DNA of 64,000 bases from an uncultured Spirochaetales bacterium (GTDB taxonomy: Bacteria; Spirochaetota; Spirochaetia; Sphaerochaetales; Sphaerochaetaceae), in NCBI GenBank assembly GCA_949293335.1, contig CASFDA010000013.1, positions 248,001 to 312,000 on the forward strand. The letters are read 5' to 3'. Both the position numbers and the translations under genes were made by a program. The notes beneath the pieces were generated by a model. That model ran no database searches. It was given only the letters and a program-made list of their open reading frames with translations, and was not told where the DNA came from. How positions within the stretch are numbered: position 1 is the first letter of the stretch; the number at the start of each line of letters is the position of its first letter. Of the stretch, positions 24,173 to 32,072 are shown piece after piece.

Positions 24173-25205
24173 TTTCCCTCACCTGACTGCGATACAAATT
24201 CACGATCGAAGAACCGTAATCTGCTATCAGCTGCATCATGTTCCTCTGATTCTCTCCCTCGTCTGTGCCATTCAGCCTATCTCCAGCATCTCCAAGACCC
24301 GGCAGGATATAAGCCTTTTCGTTCAGAACCGGATCCATCCACAGTGTGTATATCTCGGCTTCCTCTATGGCCCTCGTTATCCTCAATGAGCCTTTGAGTG
24401 CTGAAATAACATTCAGGAATTTGATCGACTTAGGCTTGATATGCTGTTCTTTCAGATATTTTACGATCGTAACGAGCGAACCACCTGTCGCGTTCATCGG
24501 ATCTGCGAAGACAAGATCCTTTCCGTCGAGTTCTGAAAGATTGAAGAAGGATCGTTCTAGATCAAGTACATACGCCATATTTTTCTCGTTCTTTGTCTCA
24601 TCTCTCTTGATCCTGAAAAGCGCGAATGGGGTAATGAATCCGTTTGACGAGAAATCCTCCATTTCCTTGCTTATGATCATCGATGGAAGAAGTGCACCGC
24701 GAAGCATTACGCACATCACGCTATTTTCTATCAGATGGTCCACATCAGGAATCCTGTGGATTGCGTAGTTCTTTACTGGAATATCTACGGGTGTCTCCTG
24801 CAAGAGGCTTCTCTTTTTCTTGAGGCACTGATCCGAATATGCATGGTTGAACAGCATCTCATATGCTCTCTGGATATAATAGAGGAACTCCTCATGGCCT
24901 GTTTTGGGATCTCTGAGCTTTGCAATGATCCTCGAGCACTCTGCATGCATTTCATCTGGGGTGTCGAATGAATAAACATGTATCTTCCCGTTCTTTTTGC
25001 TAATTTCCTCAAGGGCATGTCCGATGGAACGCGCTGAATCAGAAAGTTCCTCGATCGCCTTCTCGTCTTTCCTTCCGCTCTTATCTATCCTCTCACAGAG
25101 TCTGAGTGACTCCTCATACATGTTTTCAATATCACTTATGTTCTTCTTGTCCTCATCGGTAAGAAATCCATCCAAATCCACAGCGTTGAGTATGATCTTA
25201 GACAT
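24150..25205 (-). CDS. Uracil phosphoribosyltransferase domain with long N-terminal extension
   Basis: 351 residues; the C-terminal about 200 form a UPRT-like fold. The PRPP loop reads VFADPMNATGGSLV and the uracil-binding C-terminus PGLGDAGDRLNGTDEG, both close to bona fide UPRT. The first 150 residues are mainly helical and charged, and are not part of UPRT. I start it at ATG 25205, behind AAGGAG; a longer frame to 25307 lies in the adk promoter region. Pyrimidine salvage fits the uridine phosphorylase at 34368. Confidence 0.8.
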   Translation of the reverse strand: MSKIILNAVDLDGFLTDEDKKNISDIENMYEESLRLCERIDKSGRKDEKAIEELSDSARSIGHALEEISKKNGKIHVYSFDTPDEMHAECSRIIAKLRDPKTGHEEFLYYIQRAYEMLFNHAYSDQCLKKKRSLLQETPVDIPVKNYAIHRIPDVDHLIENSVMCVMLRGALLPSMIISKEMEDFSSNGFITPFALFRIKRDETKNEKNMAYVLDLERSFFNLSELDGKDLVFADPMNATGGSLVTIVKYLKEQHIKPKSIKFLNVISALKGSLRITRAIEEAEIYTLWMDPVLNEKAYILPGLGDAGDRLNGTDEGENQRNMMQLIADYGSSIVNLYRSQVREIEKTVLG

Positions 25206-25224
25206 TTTGACTCCTTGAAAGAGA

Positions 25225-25304
25225 ATTATACAGAAAATGAATCCTGTTTGACACTTCTTTAAAAGAATAATCGTGTTCAAAAATCCCTGTTTTGCTGATA
25301 TAGT
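25225..25304. promoter_or_regulatory. Divergent promoters of the UPRT-like gene and adk
   Basis: Minus strand: TATAAT (complement of 25225-25230) about 20 bp before the UPRT-like ATG. Plus strand: extended -10 TGaTATAGT at 25296-25304 serving adk. Neither has a convincing -35 box. Confidence 0.5.
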
Positions 25305-25329
25305 CAAATCTGTCTTAAGGAGAGATTAT

Positions 25330-25956
25330 ATGAATCTTGTATTTCTAGGCCCTCCCGGAGCGGGAAAGGGTACGATTGCAGCTTTGGCAAAAGAGAGGCT
25401 CTCTCTTCTTCACGTTTCAACAGGCGACTTGTTCAGATCAAACATCAAGGAGAAGACAGAACTCGGGAAGAAGGTAGAGCAGATTCTTGCTTCAGGAAAC
25501 CTTGTTCCAGATGAAGTGACGATCGAGATGGTCAGGGAAAGACTTAAGAAGGATGATGCTGAAAATGGCTACATCCTAGATGGCTTTCCTCGGACAATCG
25601 CACAGGCGGATGCACTCAAAGAGATGGCAAAACTCGATGCGGTCGTGAACTTCGTTCTCTCGAAAGAAGAAATCCTGAAGCGCCTTTCCGGACGCAGAGT
25701 CTGCAAGAGTACAGGCAGGACCTACCACATCATATTCAACCCACCTAAGGTAGAGGGTAAGGATGATGAGACAGGCGAGGACCTGATTCAGAGAGATGAT
25801 GACAAAGAAGATGCGATCCTCAATCGACTTGACGTCTATGAAAAGAGCACAGCTCCTCTGATCGACTATTACAGGGCTGCAGGGCTACTTGTGGACATTG
25901 ATGCCAGCAAGACTCCGGAAAAAGTTCTGGAAGAAATGATCGCTAAGCTTGGCTGA
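25330..25956 (+). CDS. adk: Adenylate kinase
   Basis: A 208-residue enzyme interconverting ATP+AMP and 2 ADP. The P-loop GPPGAGKG is at residues 7-14. STGDLFR, the GFPRT motif (DGFPRTIAQA) and RLSGRRVC before the LID are present. The LID keeps only one Cys (RRVCKSTGRTYH), so it is not the four-Cys zinc form. ATG 25330 with AAGGAGAG is the start; the longer frame to 25273 covers the promoter. Confidence 0.95.
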   Translation: MNLVFLGPPGAGKGTIAALAKERLSLLHVSTGDLFRSNIKEKTELGKKVEQILASGNLVPDEVTIEMVRERLKKDDAENGYILDGFPRTIAQADALKEMAKLDAVVNFVLSKEEILKRLSGRRVCKSTGRTYHIIFNPPKVEGKDDETGEDLIQRDDDKEDAILNRLDVYEKSTAPLIDYYRAAGLLVDIDASKTPEKVLEEMIAKLG

Positions 25957-26343
25957 GGGCCGTCGCACTTTCATATTTTGTTTTGAAATCATGCAGGACA
26001 TCGCAATTATGGTGTCCTGTTTCATTTATTAAATGATCCTCTTTTAAATGACCTGTAGTAACGACAGATACCCCAAAAATATTATTTGCAGTTTGATATG
26101 GAAATGAAATGTTTTCAGCCTTCAGAATAATATAAAATTGTGGAATAAATTGAATTGCTAACTCTTTATACAATATTTTGATAAAAATATTCAAATTAAA
26201 GAATCAAAAATATAATACGAAGATTTTTGTCTATACTTTTAATAAACTCTTTACCCAAGATAAATGATTAAAATACTGAATAAACATTCTGAAATAAGAA
26301 TAAATATATCAAGTTTAAATTTAAAAGTATTAAAAATTAACCT
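25957..26343. other. AT-rich gap with a terminator, no gene seen
   Basis: After the adk terminator (25994-26019) about 320 nt are very AT-rich with many short A and T runs and no believable ORF on either strand. It ends at a TTG start that has no clear ribosome-binding site. Confidence 0.5.
25994..26030 (+). terminator. adk terminator
   Basis: A 7-bp stem CAGGACA/TGTCCTG with a 12-nt loop followed by a T-rich TTTCATTTATT. Confidence 0.65.
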
Positions 26344-26850
26344 TTGAAATTTATATTGGTATTTACATTGTTTCTTTGCGTTTTGGCTTCTTCTTTTGCA
26401 ACTGATTATGATATCGGAGGAGGACAGAAGTTAATTCTCAAAGAGGATGGAACCTATGAGATTATTACTTCAGTCATTGATACAAGCGTAGTGCAGGGGA
26501 AACAGTACAGTCTTGATATGAAGCGTTCGCTGGATCCCCTGATTGAACTCATGGTTCTTGAGGATCCATCAATCATGCTTTTGGGAAAGGATTATGTTGC
26601 TTCTCTCCTTGAAGGAATGATTGGAACAGAATTTCCCGCTGTCTCTTTGATCTTCATCTCTGGGGAGAAAGTCCTTCTCACGATAGAAGGGTCAAGTCCG
26701 CAAGAGGCATCATATAGAATTTCGGCTGACAATTCACTTTTCATTACTGGTGCAGATGGAGAAGAAGCAGAGGTAGGGAGTTTTAGTCCAGACTTTTCGG
26801 AGTTGAGAATTGTCGTGGAAGGAGTTGTGCTCCATCTAGTTTGCCAGTAA
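26344..26850 (+). CDS. Small exported protein of unknown function
   Basis: 168 residues starting at TTG 26344. The N-terminus KFILVFTLFLCVLASSFA is a signal peptide with a likely cleavage after SFA. The mature part opens YDIGGGQKLILKEDGTYEII, a beta-hairpin pattern often seen at the start of small periplasmic domains. The rest alternates hydrophobic and acidic stretches without a known motif. It is preceded by an AT-rich gap and followed by the second 6S-like RNA. The start is uncertain because no good ribosome-binding site is visible. Confidence 0.6.
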   Translation: MKFILVFTLFLCVLASSFATDYDIGGGQKLILKEDGTYEIITSVIDTSVVQGKQYSLDMKRSLDPLIELMVLEDPSIMLLGKDYVASLLEGMIGTEFPAVSLIFISGEKVLLTIEGSSPQEASYRISADNSLFITGADGEEAEVGSFSPDFSELRIVVEGVVLHLVCQ

Positions 26851-26914
26851 CTGAGATCTTTTATCAAAAAATATCGAGAAGACTCCAATCTCTATAGAAT
26901 GGAGATGAATCGTA

Positions 26915-26923
26915 TGGTATACT
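26915..26923 (+). promoter_or_regulatory. Extended -10 of the second 6S-like RNA
   Basis: TGgTATACT, in the same sequence context (GTATG-TATA-T) as the promoter of the copy at 13083. Start expected near 26930. Confidence 0.5.
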
Positions 26924-26929
26924 TCAATT

Positions 26930-27166
26930 AGTTGCTTGCAGGGCAGGAAAATCTCTGCACGTATGTGGGACGCATGTAAATCTCTATCCTCATGCACGTG
27001 ACGATGAGGAAAATCTCTGCACGTATGTGGGACGCATATGTACTCCGGTGGAGCTAACGTAAGACTTGAGTAGGTTTTCCTGAGTAAGCAGCTGGCGCTG
27101 AAGCCGGAAGCCCGCTCTTCTTAAGTGTGGGTAGTTCACGTGTGTTGGCAGTGCTCTGCAAATTTT
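26930..27166 (+). ncRNA. 6S-like structured RNA, copy 2, with internal duplication
   Basis: A diverged homologue of 13083-13252. Its arm is closed by TCCGGT/GCCGGA (27044-27049 with 27103-27108) where copy 1 has TCTGGT/ACCGGA: a compensatory set of changes. The small 3' hairpin is CCCGC/GTGGG (27111-27131), again different in sequence but equal in position, followed by the identical AGTTCACGTG. The outermost stem is TTGCAGGGCA/TGCTCTGCAA (26936-26945 with 27152-27161), with a U tract after it. The 5' strand carries two copies of a 31-nt repeat, making the RNA about 60 nt longer than copy 1. Confidence 0.6.
26945..27037 (+). repeat. 31-bp direct repeat, 62-bp period, inside the second 6S-like RNA
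   Basis: Units 26945-26975 and 27007-27037 are identical (they start AGGAAAATCTCTGCACG). Between them lies a hairpin TCCTCAT/ATGAGGA (26987-27010). Confidence 0.85.
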
Positions 27167-27177
27167 TGCTAAAGCTC

Positions 27178-27206
27178 TTTACATAAAATATGTTTTGTTG
27201 CAAAAT
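27178..27206 (+). promoter_or_regulatory. Promoter of tRNA-Val
   Basis: TTTACA, a 17-nt spacer and CAAAAT, placing the start about six bases before the mature tRNA. GTGCTCTG (27151-27158) and CAGAGCAC (27209-27216) form an inverted repeat across it. Confidence 0.5.
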
Positions 27207-27218
27207 GTCAGAGCACAC

Positions 27219-27290
27219 GGAGGATTAGCTCAGCGGGAGAGCGCTTGCCTTACAAGCAAGATGTCACAAGTTCAATCCTTGTATCCTCCA
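27219..27290 (+). tRNA. tRNA-Val (anticodon UAC)
   Basis: A full cloverleaf of 72 nt: acceptor GGAGGAT/ATCCTCC with discriminator A, D arm GCTC/GAGC, anticodon stem CTTGC/GCAAG enclosing CTTACAA with anticodon UAC, and T arm ACAAG/CTTGT enclosing TTCAATC. The 3' CCA is not encoded. Confidence 0.95.
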
Positions 27291-27297
27291 AAAAGAT

Positions 27298-27323
27298 CTC
27301 CTTACTTCTGTAAGGAGTTTTTT
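27298..27323 (+). terminator. tRNA-Val terminator
   Basis: A perfect 8-bp stem CTCCTTAC/GTAAGGAG with a 4-nt loop and six T. Confidence 0.9.
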
Positions 27324-27374
27324 AATGCCTTCATTCCAAGCTTTTTCTGATATGATACAAGATGGAGTGTTTTG

Positions 27375-27911
27375 ATGAAAAAGATACAATTGATCATTCT
27401 TATCATTGCTTCTCTTTCTCCGCTGTTTGCTTTTCCGAGTGATGAAATGATAAAAAGTGCGGCAGATAATCTTGGAATACCATATGATGATGTGTGGGAA
27501 TTTACATACGAATACTACAGCACAAGATCGACGGAAACAGATCTTTTTGCTATTGATATCCTCAATGAGATGGCCAAGTCAGGTCTTCCATTATCTGATA
27601 TAGTCGCCTATACCGAAGAGACAGATCCGAATAACATGATAGGAAAACCGGAAGGATATTCAAGCAAGGCAGATGCTAGAGATGAAAGACTCTTGACGAC
27701 AGATCCTACGATCACTGTGGAGGTCTTTCCGACACACGAAGATGCAGAATCCAGGAAAAAATATGTGGATTCAGTTGCAGAGATATTTTCGTTTGCGAAA
27801 GAATATTCATATGTGGTAGGTCCTGCTTTGCTCAGGCTTGACTCTGCGTTCTCCGCTACGCAGGCAGAAGAATATCGCGTAGTATTTTCGTCAGTGCTAA
27901 ACGGAAAGTGA
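27375..27911 (+). CDS. Small exported protein of unknown function
   Basis: 178 residues from ATG 27375 (a TTG codon precedes it directly). A signal peptide KKIQLIILIIASLSPLFA is clear. The mature part is acidic and helical (SDEMIKSAADNLGIPYDDVWEF), with a C-terminal SFAKEYSYVVGPALLRLDSAFSA stretch. No family recognised. It is a monocistronic gene between the tRNA terminator and the YggS-like gene. A GGAG box lies seven to ten bases before the start. Confidence 0.7.
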   Translation: MKKIQLIILIIASLSPLFAFPSDEMIKSAADNLGIPYDDVWEFTYEYYSTRSTETDLFAIDILNEMAKSGLPLSDIVAYTEETDPNNMIGKPEGYSSKADARDERLLTTDPTITVEVFPTHEDAESRKKYVDSVAEIFSFAKEYSYVVGPALLRLDSAFSATQAEEYRVVFSSVLNGK

Positions 27912-28031
27912 GAATACATCTCATCTCCATCCGCTCTTTCGGAATCAGGAATTGACTAATAAAATTCAATCTCTGTATTCTCATCATGAGGCTGGGGATT
28001 GTCCTGGCTTTTTTACTTCCGGAGGGGATAA

Positions 28032-28670
28032 ATGAGCAAATACAGGGATATTCTTTCCACTCTTGGCCCCGGCGTCACACTTCTTGCCGTCTCCAAGACA
28101 AAACCATACGAGGATGTGAAGGCATTATATGAAGAAGGTGCACGCCTTTTTGGAGAAAACAGAGTCCAGGAGATAGAGGAGAAGTTCCCATCCCCAGACG
28201 AAAGGCCTGAGGGAATGAAGATTTTCATGATTGGACACCTCCAGAAGAACAAAGTGAAAAAAGCTGTGGCCCTTGCAGACAGAATAGAATCTGTTGATTC
28301 TCTAGAACTGTTGGAGAAGATTGACAGCGAAGCGGGAAAAATCAATAAAAAGATAGATATTCTCCTGGAGTGGAAAAGTTCTGATGACGAGAACAAGAGT
28401 GGCTTTGATGATGAGACAAAGCTGATGGAGGCTGTCTGTATCTCCCGCAAACTCTCGCATGTCAATCTCCTCGGACTGATGACGATCGGGCCTCTCACAG
28501 ATGATAAAGAGAGAGTGAGATCAGCATTCAGGGAAACGAAGGTTCTGTTTGACAAGATAGGAGGACTATCTGTTTTATCGATGGGAATGAGTGGCGATTA
28601 TGATATTGCGCTTGAAGAAGGATCCACCGAAGTAAGGATAGGAACACTTCTTTTTGGGAGGAGAGGGTAA
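28032..28670 (+). CDS. YggS-family PLP homeostasis protein
   Basis: A single-domain TIM-barrel PLP-binding protein, 212 residues, without known catalysis; it buffers pyridoxal phosphate. The PLP lysine is in LLAVSKTKPYEDVKALYEEG, followed by LFGENRVQEIEEK, FMIGHLQKNK and LLGLMTIGP, and the C-terminal LSMGMSGDYDIALEEGSTEVRIGTLLFG phosphate-binding region is seen in parts (SMGMSGDYDIA, EVRIGTLLFG). A GGAGGGG box precedes the ATG. The next gene starts directly after its stop. Confidence 0.92.
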   Translation: MSKYRDILSTLGPGVTLLAVSKTKPYEDVKALYEEGARLFGENRVQEIEEKFPSPDERPEGMKIFMIGHLQKNKVKKAVALADRIESVDSLELLEKIDSEAGKINKKIDILLEWKSSDDENKSGFDDETKLMEAVCISRKLSHVNLLGLMTIGPLTDDKERVRSAFRETKVLFDKIGGLSVLSMGMSGDYDIALEEGSTEVRIGTLLFGRRG

Positions 28671-29000
28671 TTGAAATTCACTCGCGTGCTCGCTGTCATG
28701 CTTTTACTCCTCATTCCTTACAATCTGATGGCAGATCCTGTCGTATATGAGTATGAGCCATACACAGAGGAGGAGTTTCCGATCTGGGTGCATGAATTGA
28801 GAAGGGCCGAATCCATATTCTTCGGTTCCTTTGTCCTCACTTTCCCTGTAGCTGCCCTCTGTTATAATATTGCCGCACAGTATGGAATGCCCACTCCGAG
28901 TGAGAATTATCAGCAGGTGCTGATGCAGGCCGCATGGGCAGCAGGGCTTTCCCTCCTCATAACGGGCATCGACTGGATAATAGGACTGGCAGATGGCTGA
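28671..29000 (+). CDS. Small membrane protein of unknown function
   Basis: 109 residues starting at TTG 28671, immediately after the yggS stop and behind GGGAGGAGAGGG. There is an N-terminal signal or anchor, then a charged stretch (EYEPYTEEEFPIWVHELRRAE), and two hydrophobic helices (SIFFGSFVLTFPVAALCYNIA and GLSLLITGIDWIIGL, quoted in part). It overlaps the rluD-like gene by 8 nt. No family recognised; the coupling suggests co-expression only. Confidence 0.65.
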   Translation: MKFTRVLAVMLLLLIPYNLMADPVVYEYEPYTEEEFPIWVHELRRAESIFFGSFVLTFPVAALCYNIAAQYGMPTPSENYQQVLMQAAWAAGLSLLITGIDWIIGLADG

Positions 29001-29934
29001 AGAGAGAAGTTTGAGTATTCTTTCAGAAGAACGGGATAGGGTAGATAAAGTCCTTAGCAAGGATCCTGATATCCCGAGAAGCCTCTTTTCAAAGAAGGAT
29101 ACGCATATCTATGTGAACGGTACCGAGGTCAAGAAGAGCCATATAGTCTTTCCCGGAGATGAAGTGAGGGTAACTTGGATCGAAGAGTTATTTTCTGGTG
29201 TCAAAGGAGAAGATATTCCTCTTTCTGTACTTTATGAAGATGATGACATAATTGTCATAGACAAGAAGGAAGGAATGGTCGTGCATCCAGCTGCTGGAGT
29301 TTATTCTGGCACTCTGGTGCATGCTCTTGTCCACAGATTCGGGGAAGATTTCCTCCTCTCTGATTCCATACGGCCTGGAATCGTCCATCGTCTGGACAAA
29401 GATACCAGTGGAGTCATGGTAATTGCAAAGACAAAAACGGCCCATGAGAGACTCTCTGTGTCTTTCAAAGAGCATGATGTCAGGAAATTCTATCTTGCGA
29501 TTGCAGAGGGGAAATTCAAGGAAAAGTGTGGCAGGATAGATAAGAACATAATCCGCAGCAGAAGTGACAGGAAGACTTATACAGTCACAAAGAACCCGAA
29601 CGAGGGGAGGACTGCCCTTACACTATACGATGTAATTGGCGAAGCAAAGCCAGGCGGAACGTTATTGCTTGTTGAAATACTTACAGGTAGGACACATCAG
29701 ATCAGGGTCCATCTTAAAAGCATTTCCCATCCGATCATCGGAGACAAGATATATAATCCGAAGAGCAAAGCAGAGAAGCTGATGCTCCATTCATATAGTC
29801 TTACGATCAAGCATCCAGTAAGTGGAGAGGAGATGACGTTCACAACAGCTTTCCCGGAGAGATTCAGATCTTCTGGGGATGAGTTGATCACTGAGGTCAA
29901 TTCCCTTTTAAAGAAGAAGCTTTCAGGCAAATAA
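28993..29934 (+). CDS. RluA-family 23S rRNA pseudouridine synthase
   Basis: 313 residues. An N-terminal S4 RNA-binding domain (about 10-75; DKVLSKDPDIPRS, then GTEVKKSHIVFPGDEV) is followed by the catalytic domain with the HRLDKDTSGVMV motif carrying the nucleophilic Asp, YEDDDIIVIDKKEGMVVHP and GRTHQIRVHL. S4 plus RluA catalytic domain is the layout of RluD (pseudouridines at 1911/1915/1917), but RluC-type proteins share it, so I leave the symbol open. The 3' end overlaps the convergent MBL gene by 12 nt. Confidence 0.9.
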   Translation: MAEERSLSILSEERDRVDKVLSKDPDIPRSLFSKKDTHIYVNGTEVKKSHIVFPGDEVRVTWIEELFSGVKGEDIPLSVLYEDDDIIVIDKKEGMVVHPAAGVYSGTLVHALVHRFGEDFLLSDSIRPGIVHRLDKDTSGVMVIAKTKTAHERLSVSFKEHDVRKFYLAIAEGKFKEKCGRIDKNIIRSRSDRKTYTVTKNPNEGRTALTLYDVIGEAKPGGTLLLVEILTGRTHQIRVHLKSISHPIIGDKIYNPKSKAEKLMLHSYSLTIKHPVSGEEMTFTTAFPERFRSSGDELITEVNSLLKKKLSGK

Positions 29935-30504
29935 AGTTGCCTCCGCTTCCAGCATGTCCTGATTGAACATCTTCTCGATCCTTATCTTTGACGGTGAGCC
30001 ATGTCCGGGGAAAATAAGGGTATTGTCATCGAGAGAAAAGAGTTTTCTCCTTATTCCGTCGATAAGAAGTTCTTTTCCAACGAGGGATTCTGTAATACCG
30101 ATGGACCCGGACTCCAGCGTGTCCCCTGTGAAGATGACATTGTCGATCTTGTAGCAGACTGAATCGATGCTATGGCCAGGAAGATGGAGAACGTGTATAT
30201 CCATTGATCCAATCTTTATGACATCCCCGTCCCTGAGTTCCTGTGCCTCGATACCACCTATCTTCTTGTGGTATGCATAGATTTTCGGCTTATAGATTTT
30301 GAATAGGGTGCCAAGGCCATCTGTATGTGCTGTATGGGAGTGGGTTATCAGAATGCCTTCAAGCGACATTTCCCCTTCAATTTTGGAAATCATCTTGTAG
30401 TCGACAGCCGAAGGATCCACTAGTACTCCCTTATGTTCGATCTCATCCTCTATGAGATATACATTCACAAGATGTTTGGATGAAAGGAATGTGGTTATCT
30501 TCAT
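29923..30504 (-). CDS. Metallo-beta-lactamase-fold protein with altered HxHxDH motif
   Basis: 193 residues of the glyoxalase-II-like branch. The metal motif reads THSHTAHTDG: His55, His57 and His60 are kept but the Asp that normally precedes the third His is Ala59. The later ligands are present: PGHS, FTGDTLESGSIG and FPGHG. Loss of that Asp should weaken the second metal site, so activity as a standard hydrolase is uncertain. It overlaps the pentapeptide gene upstream by 4 nt. Confidence 0.82.
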   Translation of the reverse strand: MKITTFLSSKHLVNVYLIEDEIEHKGVLVDPSAVDYKMISKIEGEMSLEGILITHSHTAHTDGLGTLFKIYKPKIYAYHKKIGGIEAQELRDGDVIKIGSMDIHVLHLPGHSIDSVCYKIDNVIFTGDTLESGSIGITESLVGKELLIDGIRRKLFSLDDNTLIFPGHGSPSKIRIEKMFNQDMLEAEATLFA

Positions 30505-31097
30505 CTGAGTACCCTCTGCTTGAAGAATGCCTCTTCCGGATTCGAATACTTGAATGAGACTGCGCGAATGATAGATGAACGGAAGTTCGTCCTCTTCAGG
30601 TTGCAGTCTTCGAAGTTTGTCTCTATGAGTTTTGAAAGGGAGAAGTTTGAAAAATAGAGATCGGAAGATTCAAAGCTCGACTGATAACAATCCACTCCCA
30701 TGAAGTTAGTGTGTATTATTGTGCTCCCAGAGAAATCCGTACTCTGGATACTTGCACCAGAGAATACAGAATAACGTATCGTTGTGTTCCTGAAAGTACA
30801 GTTGTCGAAGACCGAATAGTCGAAGAAAGATGTTGAAATGGATGCATTATCGAAATTGCAGGAACGGAAATAGCAGAATGCGAAGTTTGATGCATGCATC
30901 ACGAGACCGCTCATGTCCAGACTATCGAACTCAGCCTCTACAATCGAAACATCCGATATGTTCTTTCTGACTGTCAGGCAATCAGAGAACTGCCGAAGTA
31001 TTTCTTCCTTGTCCTTTGAATGATGGTAACAGACATTGCTTCCTGGAAGTGCATAAGTATGACAACCTGCGACCTGACACTTTTTCTGACTGAACAT
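30501..31097 (-). CDS. Pentapeptide-repeat protein with N-terminal Cys/His cluster
   Basis: 198 residues. Residues about 50-190 are pentapeptide repeats of the A(D/N)LxX kind with Phe or Leu in the centre (SNFAFCYFRSCNFDNASIS, then FRNTTIRYSVFSGASIQSTDF), which fold as a quadrilateral beta helix. The N-terminus has CQVAGC and VCYHHSKD, a small possible zinc site. Some pentapeptide proteins mimic DNA and protect gyrase; nothing here shows that role. It is coupled by ATGA-type overlap to the MBL gene. Confidence 0.8.
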   Translation of the reverse strand: MFSQKKCQVAGCHTYALPGSNVCYHHSKDKEEILRQFSDCLTVRKNISDVSIVEAEFDSLDMSGLVMHASNFAFCYFRSCNFDNASISTSFFDYSVFDNCTFRNTTIRYSVFSGASIQSTDFSGSTIIHTNFMGVDCYQSSFESSDLYFSNFSLSKLIETNFEDCNLKRTNFRSSIIRAVSFKYSNPEEAFFKQRVLR

Positions 31098-31126
31098 AAC
31101 TAGATTCTACAGTCTTTCAATTGCAA

Positions 31127-31166
31127 TTGCACGAGGATATTTAAGTGTGTATCATAACTTTCCATG
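31127..31166 (+). promoter_or_regulatory. rsgA promoter directly before the start codon
   Basis: TTGCAC (31127-31132), a 17-nt spacer and TATCAT (31150-31155). Only eight bases separate the -10 from the ATG at 31164, and no Shine-Dalgarno is visible, predicting a leaderless mRNA. Confidence 0.5.
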
Positions 31167-32072
31167 GAGGCACGGATCCTTAGGACAATCAACGGACTAT
31201 CTGACGCAGAGGATAAAGATGGGAAGCTCTGGCTTCTCAGGATAAAGGGAAAAGTTCTCCAGAGTGTGAAGAATGAGTATAACCCCCTTGCCGTTGGCGA
31301 TATTGTAGCGTTTGAGCCATATTCCGATAGCGAAGGACTCATAACAGAACGTCTTGAGAGGAGAAGCATGTTCTCAAGATGGAATATGAAGGGGGAGATG
31401 AATCAAGCCATATGCGCGAATATGGATCAGGTGATGATCCTCATTAGTGTCAAAAACCCTCCTTTCCGGATGCGTTTTTTGGACAGAGCCCTCTGCTCGG
31501 TCTCAAATTGTCCGGTCCTGATAGTCGCCAACAAGATCGATCTCGGAATTGATGATGATGTCAAAGAGGCACTTTCACTTTATGAATCAATCGGCTATGA
31601 TGTTACGTATTTGTCTGCACTTTCTGATTCGCTTGCAATAAGGGAAAAGCTTGAAGGCAAGGTTACTGCAATAGTGGGGCAGAGTGGCGTTGGAAAATCG
31701 ACTTTGGTGAACGCCCTCACAGGAAGTGAACAGAAGACAGGAAGGATCGTTGAAAAATACGACAGGGGACGGCATACCACGAATCACTCCATATTGCTCC
31801 GGGGAAATGGCCTCGAGATAATAGATACTCCCGGTGTCAGGGAGATAATGGTGCCTTTCGAGGAAAAAAGGAATGTGTTGTCATCATTTCCTGAATTGAG
31901 GGATGTCGAGTGCAGATTCCGCGGATGTCTTCATCAGGGAGAGGATGGCTGCAGAGTTCCGTATCTTGTATCTGTCGGGAAGATATCTGCAGAACGTTAT
32001 GAAAGTTATCTCAGGATCCTTGACTCGCTTGACGAAAGGAGGCCGCTTTATGAACGGAGAGAAAAGAGCTGA
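31164..32072 (+). CDS. rsgA: Ribosome small-subunit-dependent GTPase A
   Basis: A circularly permuted GTPase for late 30S assembly, 302 residues. An OB-fold N-terminal domain (about 1-70) precedes the G domain, in permuted order: VANKIDL (G4), then GQSGVGKSTLVNAL (G1) and DTPGVRE (G3). The C-terminal zinc site is C-x6-C-x-H-x5-C (from ECRFRGCLHQGEDGC). The start has no ribosome-binding site. The gene overlaps mutS2 by 23 nt. Confidence 0.94.
   Translation: MEARILRTINGLSDAEDKDGKLWLLRIKGKVLQSVKNEYNPLAVGDIVAFEPYSDSEGLITERLERRSMFSRWNMKGEMNQAICANMDQVMILISVKNPPFRMRFLDRALCSVSNCPVLIVANKIDLGIDDDVKEALSLYESIGYDVTYLSALSDSLAIREKLEGKVTAIVGQSGVGKSTLVNALTGSEQKTGRIVEKYDRGRHTTNHSILLRGNGLEIIDTPGVREIMVPFEEKRNVLSSFPELRDVECRFRGCLHQGEDGCRVPYLVSVGKISAERYESYLRILDSLDERRPLYERREKS

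Noticed and set aside
25206-25307. 34-residue N-terminal extension of the UPRT-like protein and 19-residue extension of adk
   Set aside because: Both extended frames run through the shared divergent promoter region; the shorter starts have clean ribosome-binding sites and match the families.
26945-27037. CRISPR array
   Set aside because: Only two repeat units with one spacer-length gap that itself forms a hairpin; they lie inside a structured RNA and no cas genes are near.
31903-32049. 49-residue N-terminal extension of MutS2 inside rsgA
   Set aside because: It is read in another frame of the rsgA coding sequence, and ATG 32050 has a strong AAGGAGG.
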